64,000 nt of DNA from Paenibacillus marchantiophytorum (GCF_014640555.1 NZ_BMHE01000040.1:1-64000), one strand, 5' to 3'. Positions 15,393 to 24,781 are shown, numbered from the stretch's first letter. Notes: generated by a model not told the origin, from the letters alone. Numbers and translations are program-made.

Positions 15393-16838
15393 TTAATGAC
15401 TTCGTCGGAATTTCACCACATCGCGATACAGCGAGATATATTGTTGGGCCGATTTTTTCCAGCTGAAATCGCCTTTTTTCATATTTTGCTGAATTTTCAA
15501 CCAAGAATCCCGGTCATTCTTATAGAAAAAGACAGCGCGGCGTATCGTATGCAGCATATCGTGCGCATTGTAATGGCTGAATGAGAAGCCCGTTCCCTCG
15601 CCCGTGAACTCATTAAACGGCTGTACGGTATCTTTGAGTCCGCCAGTCTCTCTCACGACAGGTACAGAGCGATACCTCAAAGCAATTAACTGACCTATCC
15701 CGCACGGCTCGAATTGAGACGGCATCAGGAACATATCCGAGGCCGCATAGATTTGATGCGCCAAAGCTTCATCGAAATTGATCAGGGCTGACACCTTGCC
15801 CGGATGCTTCTGGGCTGCGTCACGGAACATTTGCTCATAACCCGCTTCTCCGGTGCCCAGAACAACTAGTTGAATGTCCAGCGCTAAGATCTCGGAAAGA
15901 ACATGCTGGATGAGATCCAATCCTTTCTGCTGCACGAGCCGCGTCACTAAAGCGATCATCGGAACTTCGCCACTCACTGGCAAGCCCAAGCGCTCCTGAA
16001 GGGCTAATTTATTCATCTGCTTCTTAGGTAAGGAATCCCGGTAATTCATAACCAGATGAGGATCTGTCATCGGGTCGAAAATATCATAATCGATTCCGTT
16101 CACGATACCTGTCAGTTGATCATGGCGGTGACGCAGCAAGCTGTCCAAATACTCCCCATAATAAGGTGTTTGGATTTCCTCCGCATACGTCTGGCTCACC
16201 GTAGTCAAGCGGTCTGAATACAGCAGCCCGCCTTTGAGGAAACTGGCCCCACCATGCAGTTCAAGCGCTGTTCCCGAGAAATGATCGTCAGACAAACCGA
16301 ATAAATCTTTCAAGAGCGACTGATCGAACACACCTTGATATTTCAAGTTATGTACGGTCATAATCGTTTTGATCTGGCTAAAAAATGACAAGTGCTGATA
16401 ATGGGCTTTCAGCAAAACGGGAATCATGCCGGTTTGCCAATCATGGCAATGAATCACATCCGGCTGGAAATCCAGCAGCGGCAAGGCCTCGATCACACCA
16501 CGGCAGAAAAATCCGAAACGTTCCGCTTCATCCCCGTATCCATAAATGCCAGGCCGTTTGTAATAAAATTCATTGTCCAAGAAGTAAAACGTGACGCCGT
16601 CATGCTCAAGCACATCAATGCCGATATATTGCTTGCGCCAACCCACATAGATATCAAACCTAACGACGTTGGTCATCGCTTCCCGATATTTGGCTGGGAT
16701 GTCGCCATACTTAGGCAGAATGACTCTGACATCCATCCCCTGTTGCGTCAGTTCCTTAGGCAAGGACCCAATGACATCGGCCAAACCTCCGGTCTTAATA
16801 AACGGCACAGCTTCTGATGCAGCAAACAATATGTTCAA
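15393..16838 (-). CDS. glgA: Glycogen synthase (ADP-glucose)
   Basis: 481 residues from TTG 16838, chosen because GGAGGAG lies 8 nt upstream and MNILFAASEAVPFIKTGGL is the standard GlgA N-terminus; the open frame extends a little further 5' without support. GT5 family, GT-B fold: the ADP-glucose loop KTGGLAD begins at Lys15, HDWQTGMIP and MTVHNLKYQGVF lie in the N-terminal domain, and the C-terminal domain holds the PSQFEPCGIGQLIALRY acceptor/donor site with the conserved Glu. The enzyme extends alpha-1,4-glucan chains. It is last in the glgB-glgC-glgD-glgA operon, after a 150-bp gap that is longer than the others. Confidence 0.96.
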   Translation of the reverse strand: MNILFAASEAVPFIKTGGLADVIGSLPKELTQQGMDVRVILPKYGDIPAKYREAMTNVVRFDIYVGWRKQYIGIDVLEHDGVTFYFLDNEFYYKRPGIYGYGDEAERFGFFCRGVIEALPLLDFQPDVIHCHDWQTGMIPVLLKAHYQHLSFFSQIKTIMTVHNLKYQGVFDQSLLKDLFGLSDDHFSGTALELHGGASFLKGGLLYSDRLTTVSQTYAEEIQTPYYGEYLDSLLRHRHDQLTGIVNGIDYDIFDPMTDPHLVMNYRDSLPKKQMNKLALQERLGLPVSGEVPMIALVTRLVQQKGLDLIQHVLSEILALDIQLVVLGTGEAGYEQMFRDAAQKHPGKVSALINFDEALAHQIYAASDMFLMPSQFEPCGIGQLIALRYRSVPVVRETGGLKDTVQPFNEFTGEGTGFSFSHYNAHDMLHTIRRAVFFYKNDRDSWLKIQQNMKKGDFSWKKSAQQYISLYRDVVKFRRSH

Positions 16839-16989
16839 TCTTCCCACTCCTCCAATGGATATTTGAAAAGCCACCCGGATAACGAAGCTATTCAGTTAAT
16901 TGGTCAGTGGCGAGGCTTGACCAACGCGCCACCTGCGCATCGCTCAAGCCCCTTAGCTGTTTGAAAGCTATCTTTTCAAATCGTAAATT

Positions 16990-18099
16990 TTAGATCACTT
17001 TCGTTTTCGCTGCGATGAACGGGGCTTTATTATCGCCTGTTAACACGCGGCCGCGGCTGATGAAAACATCCTTATCCAGAATCGCATTCTCGATAATGAC
17101 ATTCTCCTCAATCTCACAGTTCTGAAGAATGATGCTGTTCTTCACATAGGCGCCCTTGCGGATTTTCACACCACGGAACAAGATGCTGTTCTCGACTTTA
17201 CCTTCGATGATGCAGCCGTTGGCGATTAGCGTATTTTTGGCCGCTGCCGAATCCGAGTACTTGGCCGGCGGCTCATCTTTGACTTTGGTATAGATCAAAT
17301 TTTTCTGGAAGAACAACTCGCGCCAAATCGCAGGGTTCAGAAGCTGCATGCTGTGCTTATAGTAGCCTTGAATCGAATTCACGATCCCGACATGACCTTC
17401 AAATTTGTAGCCAAATACGCTAAGCTTATCAATGTTTTTCATGATCCCATCTCGAACCAGATGATCGTATCCTTGCGCTAGACAGGATTCCACCATATCG
17501 AGAAGCAGCGCTTTGCTCATCACGTACATTTCCATCGAAATATTGTTCGTCCGCAGTCGTCCCGTGTGATCTTCCATCAAGGTTATTTGCCCATTGTCCT
17601 TCACAGCCAGGCGACGAAACTTGCCTTGAATCTCTTCATCCGTCTGTTTATATATAACCGTAATATCGGCTTGTGAATCTTCGTGGTAGCGTACAACATC
17701 TCGCAGATCGAGATTGCAAACCATATGGCTGCGCGAAATAATGACCAGTTCTTCTTTGCCGCGATAGAAATAGTCGCGATGGGAGTAGAATTGGTACAAA
17801 TCACCGCGGGATATGCCCGTTGGCTCATCCATCACGGAGGGCAGCACGAACAATCCGCCGCGCTTTCTGTCCAAGTCCCATTCTTTGCCCGATCCCAAGT
17901 GATCCATTAAGGAACGATATTTGTGCTGAGTGAATACCGCCACATTATCAATGCCTGAATTCACCATATTCGAAAGTGTAAAATCGATTAGCCGATAGCG
18001 ACCGCCGAAAGGCACTGAAGCCGGGCAGCGGAAATAAGTCAGTTCCTCCAAATCATCCGGTTCATTCACCAAATTAATGACACCCATCACTTGTTTCAT
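16990..18099 (-). CDS. glgD: GlgD subunit of glucose-1-phosphate adenylyltransferase
   Basis: 369 residues. Nucleotidyltransferase domain followed by left-handed beta-helix repeats (GCIIEGKVENSILFRGVKIR, then NSIILQNCEIEENVIIENAI). The N-terminus MGVINLVNEPDDLEELTYFR lacks the GxGxRL glucose-1-phosphate pyrophosphorylase loop that GlgC retains, as is usual for GlgD. In Bacillus-type systems GlgD forms a heterotetramer with GlgC and tunes its activity. The start ATG lies 6 nt after the glgC stop, and its ribosome site AAGGGATG overlaps the glgC end, so translation is coupled. Confidence 0.95.
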   Translation of the reverse strand: MKQVMGVINLVNEPDDLEELTYFRCPASVPFGGRYRLIDFTLSNMVNSGIDNVAVFTQHKYRSLMDHLGSGKEWDLDRKRGGLFVLPSVMDEPTGISRGDLYQFYSHRDYFYRGKEELVIISRSHMVCNLDLRDVVRYHEDSQADITVIYKQTDEEIQGKFRRLAVKDNGQITLMEDHTGRLRTNNISMEMYVMSKALLLDMVESCLAQGYDHLVRDGIMKNIDKLSVFGYKFEGHVGIVNSIQGYYKHSMQLLNPAIWRELFFQKNLIYTKVKDEPPAKYSDSAAAKNTLIANGCIIEGKVENSILFRGVKIRKGAYVKNSIILQNCEIEENVIIENAILDKDVFISRGRVLTGDNKAPFIAAKTKVI

Positions 18100-18105
18100 C
18101 TGACA

Positions 18106-19254
18106 TCATCCCTTCTGAATGGCATTCGCTGGAACCCGTTCATTGCCACCAATGAGTATTATTTCCCCGTTGCCATCCACGACAGCACCATCTTCAACGA
18201 CCGTATTTTCACCGATAATCGCTTTGTTGATTGTTACATTGTTGCCGATTTTGGCATTAGGCATAATAACGGAATCGCGGATTTGACTGCCTTCGCCAAC
18301 TTGAACACCGAAAAACAAAACGGAATGATCGACATCTCCAAAAATCGCACAACCTTCGTTTACAAGCGATCGTTTAATGTTCGCTGTTGGGGCTACATAC
18401 TGAGCCGGTTGGTACGGATTCTGTGAATAGACACGCCAGTCTTTATCATTCAAGTTCAGTTCGTTCTTATCATCCAACAAATCCATATTTGCTTCCCAGA
18501 GGCTGTCAATCGTACCGACATCTTTCCAGTAGCCTTGGAACGGATAAGCGAACATCCGGGCCTCATCCTTGAGCATCATAGGAATAATATCTTTGCCAAA
18601 ATCTTTGCTGGAGTTCGGATTCGCTTCATCTTCCAACAAATAAGCTTTCAATACGCTCCAATTAAAAATATAAATACCCATCGAAGCCAAGTTGCTGTTC
18701 GCTTCTTTTGGTTTTTCTGCAAATTCAGTAATCTCTTGCTTATCATTGACACTCATAATGCCGAAACGGCTCGTTTCTTCCCACTTCACTTCAATTACAG
18801 CAATGGATGCATCCGCTTGTTTTTCTTTGTGATAAGAAAGCATGAGATCATAGTCCATTTTATAGATGTGATCACCTGAAATGACCAGTACATATTCGGG
18901 ATCATACTGCTCGATAAATCCAATATTTCGGTAAATGGCGTTCGCTGTCCCTTTGTACCAATCGCCGCCTTTTTGCTCCATGAACGGAGGCAATACGGTG
19001 ACACCGCCATACTTGCGATCCAAATCCCATGAACTGCCGATACCGATATACGTGTTGAGTACGAGTGGCTGATACTGGGTCAAGACACCGACGGTGTCGA
19101 TTCCTGAATTCGTGCAATTGCTAAGGGTGAAATCAATAATCCGATACTTTCCGCCAAAATGAACGGCTGGCTTGGCCAAATTGTTCGTCAGAACGCCTAA
19201 TCTTCGTCCTTCTCCTCCAGCGAGGAGCATGGCAACACACTCTTTACTGCGCAT
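18106..19254 (-). CDS. glgC: Glucose-1-phosphate adenylyltransferase, catalytic subunit
   Basis: 382 residues. The pyrophosphorylase loop LLAGGEGRRLGVLTNNLAKP is complete, with GKYRIIDFTLSNCTNSGID, a WYKGTANAIY substrate loop and SGDHIYKMDY, followed by beta-helix repeats. It makes ADP-glucose from ATP and glucose-1-phosphate, the committed step of bacterial glycogen synthesis. The gene starts at ATG 19254, with GGGGGA upstream, inside the 3' end of glgB: the two overlap by 58 bp. Confidence 0.96.
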   Translation of the reverse strand: MRSKECVAMLLAGGEGRRLGVLTNNLAKPAVHFGGKYRIIDFTLSNCTNSGIDTVGVLTQYQPLVLNTYIGIGSSWDLDRKYGGVTVLPPFMEQKGGDWYKGTANAIYRNIGFIEQYDPEYVLVISGDHIYKMDYDLMLSYHKEKQADASIAVIEVKWEETSRFGIMSVNDKQEITEFAEKPKEANSNLASMGIYIFNWSVLKAYLLEDEANPNSSKDFGKDIIPMMLKDEARMFAYPFQGYWKDVGTIDSLWEANMDLLDDKNELNLNDKDWRVYSQNPYQPAQYVAPTANIKRSLVNEGCAIFGDVDHSVLFFGVQVGEGSQIRDSVIMPNAKIGNNVTINKAIIGENTVVEDGAVVDGNGEIILIGGNERVPANAIQKG

Positions 19255-21206
19255 ATCTGATTTCCCCCTTCAACTTCGTCAATCACAGTTTGGAATTCAC
19301 TACTACATTTTATATAAACAGCCGCAAGCGGCGGAATACACAGGGATAAACTATAGCTCAGATCATGCCATGGACGGGGTTCACTCGTAATCGGCAGTTT
19401 ATTTCCTTGTCCAGAGCCGCCATATTCAGGCGCGTCACTGTTGAAAATAACGTCATAGACACCATGCTTGGGTACGCCAATCCGGTAATCAGGATGAACG
19501 ACAGGTGTAAAATTACAGATCAGTATGACATCATCTTCAGGTGATTTCCCTTTGCGCATAAAGGTCACTACACTTTGACTCTCATCGTGCGGATTGATCC
19601 ACTGGAATCCTTCCTGCGAATGATCCAGTTCCCAGAGCGCGGGTTCGCTCAAATAAAACTGATTGAGCGATTTCACATAATGATGCATTTGTTGATGCTT
19701 CTCATAATCCTCCAGGAGGAACCAGTCCACTTCCTCGAGATCCTTCCATTCGTCGAATTGACCGAATTCACTGCCCATGAACAGCAGCTTCTTACCAGGA
19801 TGCCCCGACATATACCCGTAGAGGACACGAAGATTTGCGAATTTCTGCCAGTAATCACCAGGCATTTTATGTAAGAGTGAACGTTTGCCATGTACGACTT
19901 CATCATGTGAAAAAGGGAGTACGTAATTTTCACTAAACGTGTACATGAACGAAAACGTAATTAACTTATGATGATATTTGCGGTTGATGGGATCCAGCTT
20001 CATATAGCGAAGCATATCGTTCATCCAACCCATGTTCCATTTATAGTTGAAACCAAGTCCGCCATCATGAACAGGCGCCGTTACCAGCGGCCAATCGGTT
20101 GAATCTTCCGCCATCATCAGCGCATCGGGGAAGTAAGAGAATACGACCTGATTCAATTTACGCAGGAAAGCGACCGCTTCCGGATTATCATCCCCGCCCC
20201 ACTGATTGATCAGCGGCTTCTCATTCCATCTTCCGAAATTCAAATGCAGCATGGAGGCAACGGCATCAACTCTTATCCCATCAATATGATACACATCCAT
20301 CCAAAATACGGCATTGGAGATGAGGAAGCTCTGAACCTCTGGTCTGCCGAAATCGAACGTCAGCGTTCCCCACTCCAGCTTCTCGGCTTTGCGTGGATCT
20401 TCATATTCGTAAAGCGGCTTGCCGTCAAATTGGCGAAGTCCATGGCTGTCTTTGCAGAAGTGACCGGGTACCCAGTCCATGATGACGCCGATTCCCTTGG
20501 CGTGACAGCGATCAACGAATCGCATGAACGCTTGGGGAGAACCGTGACGGCTCGTAACGGAATAATAACCCGTTGCTTGATAGCCCCAAGAACGATCAAA
20601 TGGATGCTCCGCCAGCGGCATCAGCTCAATATGGGTGTAGCCCATCTCTGCCGCATAATCCACGAGTTCGTCTGCCAGTTGATCATAGGTATATAATTCT
20701 TCAACGTTATGCCGATCTTTTTTGCGCCAAGTTCCCAGATGAACTTCGTAGATCGAAAGCGGCTTATTATAGGCCGGCACTTCCTTCTTCTGCGCTTGCC
20801 AATTCTGATCATGCCACGCATAGCCATCCAAATCCACAACACGCGATGCTGTAGCTGGACGCAGTTCCGAACAAAACGCATAGGGGTCCGCTTTTAATAT
20901 GATTTGACCCGTCTGACTTTGAATTTCGTATTTATAGTAATCACCTTCACTTGCTTCCGGTACGAAGACCATCCAAACGCCAAGTGAACTTACTTTCTCC
21001 ATGGGATGTATCCCCGACAGCCACTGATTGAAATCGCCAAGCACATGAACTTGTTTGGCATTCGGTGCCCATACGGTAAAGCGTACTCCTGCATGGCCTT
21101 CTAACTTGCTCACATGTGCCCCTAGGATGCGATAGCTTTGGTAAAGGGAACCTTCATGAAGCAGAAATAAGTCTTCTGAGCTGGGTATACCAACATTTGC
21201 CCCCAT
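19197..21206 (-). CDS. glgB: 1,4-alpha-glucan branching enzyme
   Basis: 669 residues. N-terminal CBM48 domain (about 22-120, with FTVWAPNAKQVHVLGDFNQW), then the GH13 barrel. Catalytic residues are readable: nucleophile Asp314 in DGIRVDAV, acid/base Glu367 in MMAEDSTDW, and Asp435 in FSHDEVVHG. It cuts alpha-1,4 chains and rejoins them as alpha-1,6 branches. AGGGAGG lies 6 nt before ATG 21206. It is first in the glg operon. The C-terminal 30 or so residues after AAVYIK (ending LEEKDED) are unlike a standard GlgB end and result from read-on into glgC, producing a 58-bp overlap; a strict family end would fall near the glgC ribosome site. Confidence 0.95.
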   Translation of the reverse strand: MGANVGIPSSEDLFLLHEGSLYQSYRILGAHVSKLEGHAGVRFTVWAPNAKQVHVLGDFNQWLSGIHPMEKVSSLGVWMVFVPEASEGDYYKYEIQSQTGQIILKADPYAFCSELRPATASRVVDLDGYAWHDQNWQAQKKEVPAYNKPLSIYEVHLGTWRKKDRHNVEELYTYDQLADELVDYAAEMGYTHIELMPLAEHPFDRSWGYQATGYYSVTSRHGSPQAFMRFVDRCHAKGIGVIMDWVPGHFCKDSHGLRQFDGKPLYEYEDPRKAEKLEWGTLTFDFGRPEVQSFLISNAVFWMDVYHIDGIRVDAVASMLHLNFGRWNEKPLINQWGGDDNPEAVAFLRKLNQVVFSYFPDALMMAEDSTDWPLVTAPVHDGGLGFNYKWNMGWMNDMLRYMKLDPINRKYHHKLITFSFMYTFSENYVLPFSHDEVVHGKRSLLHKMPGDYWQKFANLRVLYGYMSGHPGKKLLFMGSEFGQFDEWKDLEEVDWFLLEDYEKHQQMHHYVKSLNQFYLSEPALWELDHSQEGFQWINPHDESQSVVTFMRKGKSPEDDVILICNFTPVVHPDYRIGVPKHGVYDVIFNSDAPEYGGSGQGNKLPITSEPRPWHDLSYSLSLCIPPLAAVYIKCSSEFQTVIDEVEGGNQICAVKSVLPCSSLEEKDED

Positions 21207-21249
21207 GTTAACCTCCCTGAATCAAACGTTTTGGTTCCAATCTCTGTGC

Positions 21250-21267
21250 AGTAAGAAAATACTTACT
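21250..21267. promoter_or_regulatory. Inverted repeat upstream of glgB
   Basis: AGTAAG-AAAATA-CTTACT is a perfect 6-bp inverted repeat about 45 bp before the glgB start, between divergent genes. It could be an operator or a small hairpin in the leader. No clear SigA promoter was found next to it, and in Bacillus the glg operon is driven by a sporulation sigma factor. Confidence 0.35.
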
Positions 21268-21383
21268 CTACAAATACAACAAGCAGGTAAAGAATTCCTT
21301 CAATTCCCTCAGATTAAAAAAAGGAAAATACGCAGCCGCGGGTGAATTAGTAGAACGACACTCAATCGAAAGGTGGAAATAAA

Positions 21384-22511
21384 ATGATGAAAGATAAAGT
21401 AAAAGGACTTATCGTTGGTTTGACAATCGGTTCCCTCATTAGCGGGACTGTCGCCTTCGCCGCAAGCAGCCAAATTGAAGTGGCTTTCCGCAGCCTGAAG
21501 TACATGTTTGATGGTGTTGAGAAAACGCCTGTGGACGGCAAATCTTTCGTGTATGAAGGCACTACCTATGTACCCCTTCGCTTCGTAAGTGAAGCACTTG
21601 GCAAAAAAGTCGAATGGGACGAAGCAAACGAAACGATCTGGGTAGGCAACAATCCGAATCACATCATTGCTACATATAAAGGCGGCAACGTCACCAAAGC
21701 TGACTTTGATACCTTTTTTGCACTGCAAGCGCTTTTTAATAGCAACCACAGCACGGCCAAGGATGATCCCGAATATCAAAAAAGCATCGTAACTCAATTA
21801 ATCCAAAATCGCATCCTGTACAGCAGATCTTCCGAGGCTGATCAAAGTGCGGCCAAAGATGGTGCTGCGAAGCAAGTCAGTGCTTGGAAATCACAATTCG
21901 GTGACGCGAAATTTCAGGAAGATTTGAAAAAGGTCAATGTCACGGAAACTCAGCTCCAATACTTCTTGGTTGGCAACCTTACTGCGCAAAATGTGATCAA
22001 ATCCAGCATCACAGATGCACAATTAAAAGCCAAATATGAGGATTCCCTCAAAGTCGATAAAAATGCATTCACGATCGCTTCTGTCCGCCATATCCTGATT
22101 GGTCTCAACGCAGGAACGGATACCAGCAAGACGCGCACCAAAGAAGAAGCGCTTAAAATTGCCAAAGACGTCCAGCAAAAACTTAAAAACGGGGAAGACT
22201 TCGCGAAGCTGGCCAAAGAATATTCCGATGATCCAGGTTCCAAAGAAACAGGCGGCTTGTACGCGGACGCTGATGTGAATCAATGGGTGCCTGAATTCAA
22301 GAAAGCCACGATCGAGCAGCCGGTTGGCACCGTTGGCGAACCTGTGGCATCGCAATTCGGCTACCATTTGATTAAAGTGGACAGCAGATCCGTGAAATCT
22401 TTTGACGCCGTCAAAGAGCAATTGAGAACCGCACTCGAGCAAGAACAATTCCAACAATTGTCCGACAAAGAAATGAAAGACTTGATTGAAAATATCGATT
22501 TAAGTCAATAA
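21384..22511 (+). CDS. Secreted PrsA-like parvulin foldase with copper-amine-oxidase-like N-domain
   Basis: 375 residues. A signal peptide (MMKDKVKGLIVGLTIGSLIS, cleavage near AFA-AS) without a lipobox suggests a secreted or wall-associated protein. Residues 30-90 form a copper amine oxidase N-terminal-like domain with YVPLRFVSEALGKKVEWDEA, followed by a SurA/PrsA-type chaperone helix region and a parvulin prolyl-isomerase domain (about 230-345: VRHILIG, EYSDDPGSKETGG, FGYHLIKV). The isomerase should help secreted proteins fold outside the membrane. PrsA is normally a lipoprotein without the N-domain, so this is a divergent foldase. A Gly-rich GGTGG site precedes tandem ATGs at 21384 and 21387. 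It is divergent from the glycogen operon. Confidence 0.87.
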   Translation: MMKDKVKGLIVGLTIGSLISGTVAFAASSQIEVAFRSLKYMFDGVEKTPVDGKSFVYEGTTYVPLRFVSEALGKKVEWDEANETIWVGNNPNHIIATYKGGNVTKADFDTFFALQALFNSNHSTAKDDPEYQKSIVTQLIQNRILYSRSSEADQSAAKDGAAKQVSAWKSQFGDAKFQEDLKKVNVTETQLQYFLVGNLTAQNVIKSSITDAQLKAKYEDSLKVDKNAFTIASVRHILIGLNAGTDTSKTRTKEEALKIAKDVQQKLKNGEDFAKLAKEYSDDPGSKETGGLYADADVNQWVPEFKKATIEQPVGTVGEPVASQFGYHLIKVDSRSVKSFDAVKEQLRTALEQEQFQQLSDKEMKDLIENIDLSQ

Positions 22512-22566
22512 ATGGTGTACAATGGATGTTTGTTAAAGTATACAAGTTGAAGGATGGATTACAGCA

Positions 22567-23433
22567 ATGTTTTATGCAAAAGATTGGGTAGATTATGAGC
22601 TTCTCGATACGGGCGGCGGCGAAAAGCTGGAGCGTTGGGGATCCATCGTTCTGAGAAGACCGGACCCCCAAATTATATGGCCGTTAGAAAAAGAAACCTC
22701 GCAATGGCGTGAAGCGGATGCCCATTATCACCGCAGTTCCAGTGGCGGCGGACAATGGCAGCAAAACACCGAACTTCCTGAGCGTTGGACAATTACTTAC
22801 GACCAGAAGCTGTCGTTCTATATTAAGCCAACCAGCTTCAAGCACACTGGCTTATTTCCAGAACAAGCCGTCAACTGGAAATGGATGATCGACAAGATCC
22901 AGAATGCTGGACGTCCGATCAAAGTATTGAATCTGTTTGCTTACACTGGCGGTGCTTCGCTTGCCTGCGCTTATGCCGGGGCTGAGGTTTGTCATGTGGA
23001 TGCCTCCAAAGGCGTCGTGCAATGGGCCAAAGAGAATTTGCATCTTAGCGAGTTGGGCAGCCGCCCCGTTCGTTTCATCACGGATGACGTGTTCAAATTT
23101 GTCCAAAGAGAGCAGCGTCGCGGCAGCAAATACGATGCGATTATCATGGATCCGCCTTCTTACGGACGCGGTCCTAATGGTGAGACTTGGAAACTGGAAG
23201 ATGATCTCTTCCCTTTCATCCAAACGTGCAAGACGATTCTGACGGACGATCCGTTATTCCTGTTAATCAACTCGTATACAACAGGCATTTCGTCAACCGT
23301 ACTTGAAAATATCTTGTCCATGGCGATGAAAGCCAAGCATGGCGGCACGATCTCCAGCGGAGAAATCGGCTTGCCGATTACGAATTCCGGATTAAAGCTT
23401 CCGTGCGGCATTCTGGGACGCTGGGAGGCGTAA
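22567..23433 (+). CDS. Class I SAM-dependent RNA methyltransferase (RlmI/RlmK-like)
   Basis: 288 residues. The SAM-binding motif VLNLFAYTGGASLACAYAGA starts near residue 119, the acidic ribose-binding Asp follows in HVDASKGVVQWAKEN, and the catalytic-type DPPSYGRG lies near 196. This pattern belongs to the Methyltrans_SAM group that includes the 23S rRNA cytosine-C5 methyltransferase RlmI; the N-terminal PUA domain of true RlmI is absent here. The gene ends one base before the GTG start of a pseudouridine synthase gene, so the two form an RNA-modification operon. AAGGA lies upstream of ATG 22567. The exact target base is not known. Confidence 0.88.
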   Translation: MFYAKDWVDYELLDTGGGEKLERWGSIVLRRPDPQIIWPLEKETSQWREADAHYHRSSSGGGQWQQNTELPERWTITYDQKLSFYIKPTSFKHTGLFPEQAVNWKWMIDKIQNAGRPIKVLNLFAYTGGASLACAYAGAEVCHVDASKGVVQWAKENLHLSELGSRPVRFITDDVFKFVQREQRRGSKYDAIIMDPPSYGRGPNGETWKLEDDLFPFIQTCKTILTDDPLFLLINSYTTGISSTVLENILSMAMKAKHGGTISSGEIGLPITNSGLKLPCGILGRWEA

Positions 23434-23434
23434 C

Positions 23435-24148
23435 GTGAGCCGATCGAAGGATGTCTCGGGAGCATCTCAAATCCCGATTTTGTTCGAAGACAACCACATT
23501 CTTGTGGTTGAGAAGCCCGTCAACATGCCCACGCAGGAAGATGAATCGCGTGATCTGGATCTGTTGACTGCGCTGAAAGACGATATCAAGCAGCGTTACA
23601 ACAAGCCTGGGAACGTCTACCTCGGGCTTGTACACCGTCTTGATCGTCCGGTTGGCGGCGTGATGGTCTTCGCCAAAACGTCAAAAGCCGCGTCACGGTT
23701 ATCGGACGCGGTCAGAACAAGACAGCTCGACAAGACGTACGTCGCTGTCGTGCACGGTAAGCCGCCGCAGCCGTCCGCTACGCTGCGACACTGGCTTTGG
23801 AAGGACACACGCACGAATACCGTTAGCGTGGTCAGAGAAGGCCAGCAGGACGCCAAGGAGGCTGTGCTGGACTATAAGCTGCTCGGCAGCCAAGACGGGT
23901 TCAGCTTGATCCAGATCAAGCTTCACACCGGGCGGCCGCATCAAATCCGCGTGCAGCTGGCTGCCATTGGCTGCACGCTCTATGGCGACCAGCGCTACGG
24001 GAGCGCGGTCAACAAGCCCGGCCAGCAGCTCGCGCTGTGGGCGACGGCGCTTTCCTTCGAGCATCCAACGCTCAAGGAGCTGATGCACTTCCGGTCGCTG
24101 CCGCCTGTGCAGCGGCCTTGGAGTGAATTTACCATCCCGGAATTGTAA
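23435..24148 (+). CDS. RluA-family pseudouridine synthase
   Basis: 237 residues from GTG 23435, with GGGAGG just upstream inside the end of the methyltransferase gene. The family motif HRLDRPVGGVMVFAKTSKAA holds the catalytic Asp70; other conserved blocks are DKTYVAVVHG, LIQIKLHTGRPHQIRVQLA and the C-terminal LWATALSFEHP. There is no N-terminal S4 domain, which sets it apart from RluD. The enzyme turns a specific uridine of rRNA or tRNA into pseudouridine; which one is not visible. Base composition rises in GC through this gene compared with its neighbours. It ends close to a convergent marR-type gene. Confidence 0.93.
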   Translation: MSRSKDVSGASQIPILFEDNHILVVEKPVNMPTQEDESRDLDLLTALKDDIKQRYNKPGNVYLGLVHRLDRPVGGVMVFAKTSKAASRLSDAVRTRQLDKTYVAVVHGKPPQPSATLRHWLWKDTRTNTVSVVREGQQDAKEAVLDYKLLGSQDGFSLIQIKLHTGRPHQIRVQLAAIGCTLYGDQRYGSAVNKPGQQLALWATALSFEHPTLKELMHFRSLPPVQRPWSEFTIPEL

Positions 24149-24180
24149 ATTGGTAAATTCCTCTCAGGGAAGGATCGCTA

Positions 24181-24591
24181 TTAGTTGGCAACCTTCCCTA
24201 ACAAATAAATAAGCAATTTCTGATTATGGGCGGAAACGCGGCTCAGGTACGAATCCAACAATTGTTCTCGGATTAACGTGCCTCGCTCGCATTCCGTCTT
24301 TCCTTTTGTCGTGACATTGACCCATACGATTCTGCGGTCTTTCTCATCCCGCTCCCTCGCAATCAACTCACCTTTTTCCATCCGGTCTAATAATGTTGTG
24401 ACAGCCGCAGGCGTGGTGGATAAATATTCGTTTAAATCCGAAGGCTTCATCCGCTCGTGCGCCATAAGCAGTTCCAGGACATTCAGCTGCCCTTCTGTAA
24501 TGGTAGGGGCTAAACCTACCTCCATTTGATTCTTTAATTCCTTGGATAATTTTAGCCATAGCTTTCCGAATTCATCGGAATACATCCTCAT
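24181..24591 (-). CDS. MarR-family transcriptional regulator
   Basis: 136 residues from ATG 24591; the frame is open to 24711, but the promoter at 24620-24648 lies inside that extension, so the later start is chosen. Winged helix: MKPSDLNEYLSTTPAAVTTL is the recognition region, and LDRMEKGELIARERDEKDRR is the wing with the conserved D-R pair. The C-terminal helices (REQLLDSYLSRVSAHNQKLL) form the dimer interface. No exporter or enzyme gene is adjacent in the same orientation; a small gene on the opposite strand shares the upstream region. A perfect palindrome at 24651 is a good candidate operator. Confidence 0.88.
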   Translation of the reverse strand: MRMYSDEFGKLWLKLSKELKNQMEVGLAPTITEGQLNVLELLMAHERMKPSDLNEYLSTTPAAVTTLLDRMEKGELIARERDEKDRRIVWVNVTTKGKTECERGTLIREQLLDSYLSRVSAHNQKLLIYLLGKVAN

Positions 24592-24619
24592 CAACTCGCT
24601 TCCAACATCTCCTAATGCC

Positions 24620-24648
24620 AGTATAGCACGCCTTTTCGCTCGTTTAAA
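24620..24648 (-). promoter_or_regulatory. Promoter of the second marR gene
   Basis: Minus strand: TTTAAA (24648-24643), 17-nt spacer, TATACT (24625-24620), about 30 bp before the chosen start codon. Confidence 0.6.
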
Positions 24649-24650
24649 GG

Positions 24651-24663
24651 TTAATGCCATTAA
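24651..24663. promoter_or_regulatory. Perfect palindrome, candidate MarR operator
   Basis: TTAATG-C-CATTAA is a perfect 13-base palindrome (6-bp arms, one central base) directly upstream of the -35 element of the marR promoter. Size and position suit binding by the MarR dimer encoded next to it. Confidence 0.5.
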
Positions 24664-24781
24664 TATTTTCAGACAAAAGCTGCGCCTAAGTAGGACATGC
24701 TGCGACTTCAAAGGACATGTTGTCGAGCCCTTGGTAACCTTGTCTTTTCTTGCGCTGCGGCCTCCTGCCTTTCGACTTCTT

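Noticed and set aside
24592..24711. Upstream extension of the second marR frame
   Set aside because: The promoter TTTAAA-17-TATACT lies inside it and the residues do not fit the MarR N-terminus.
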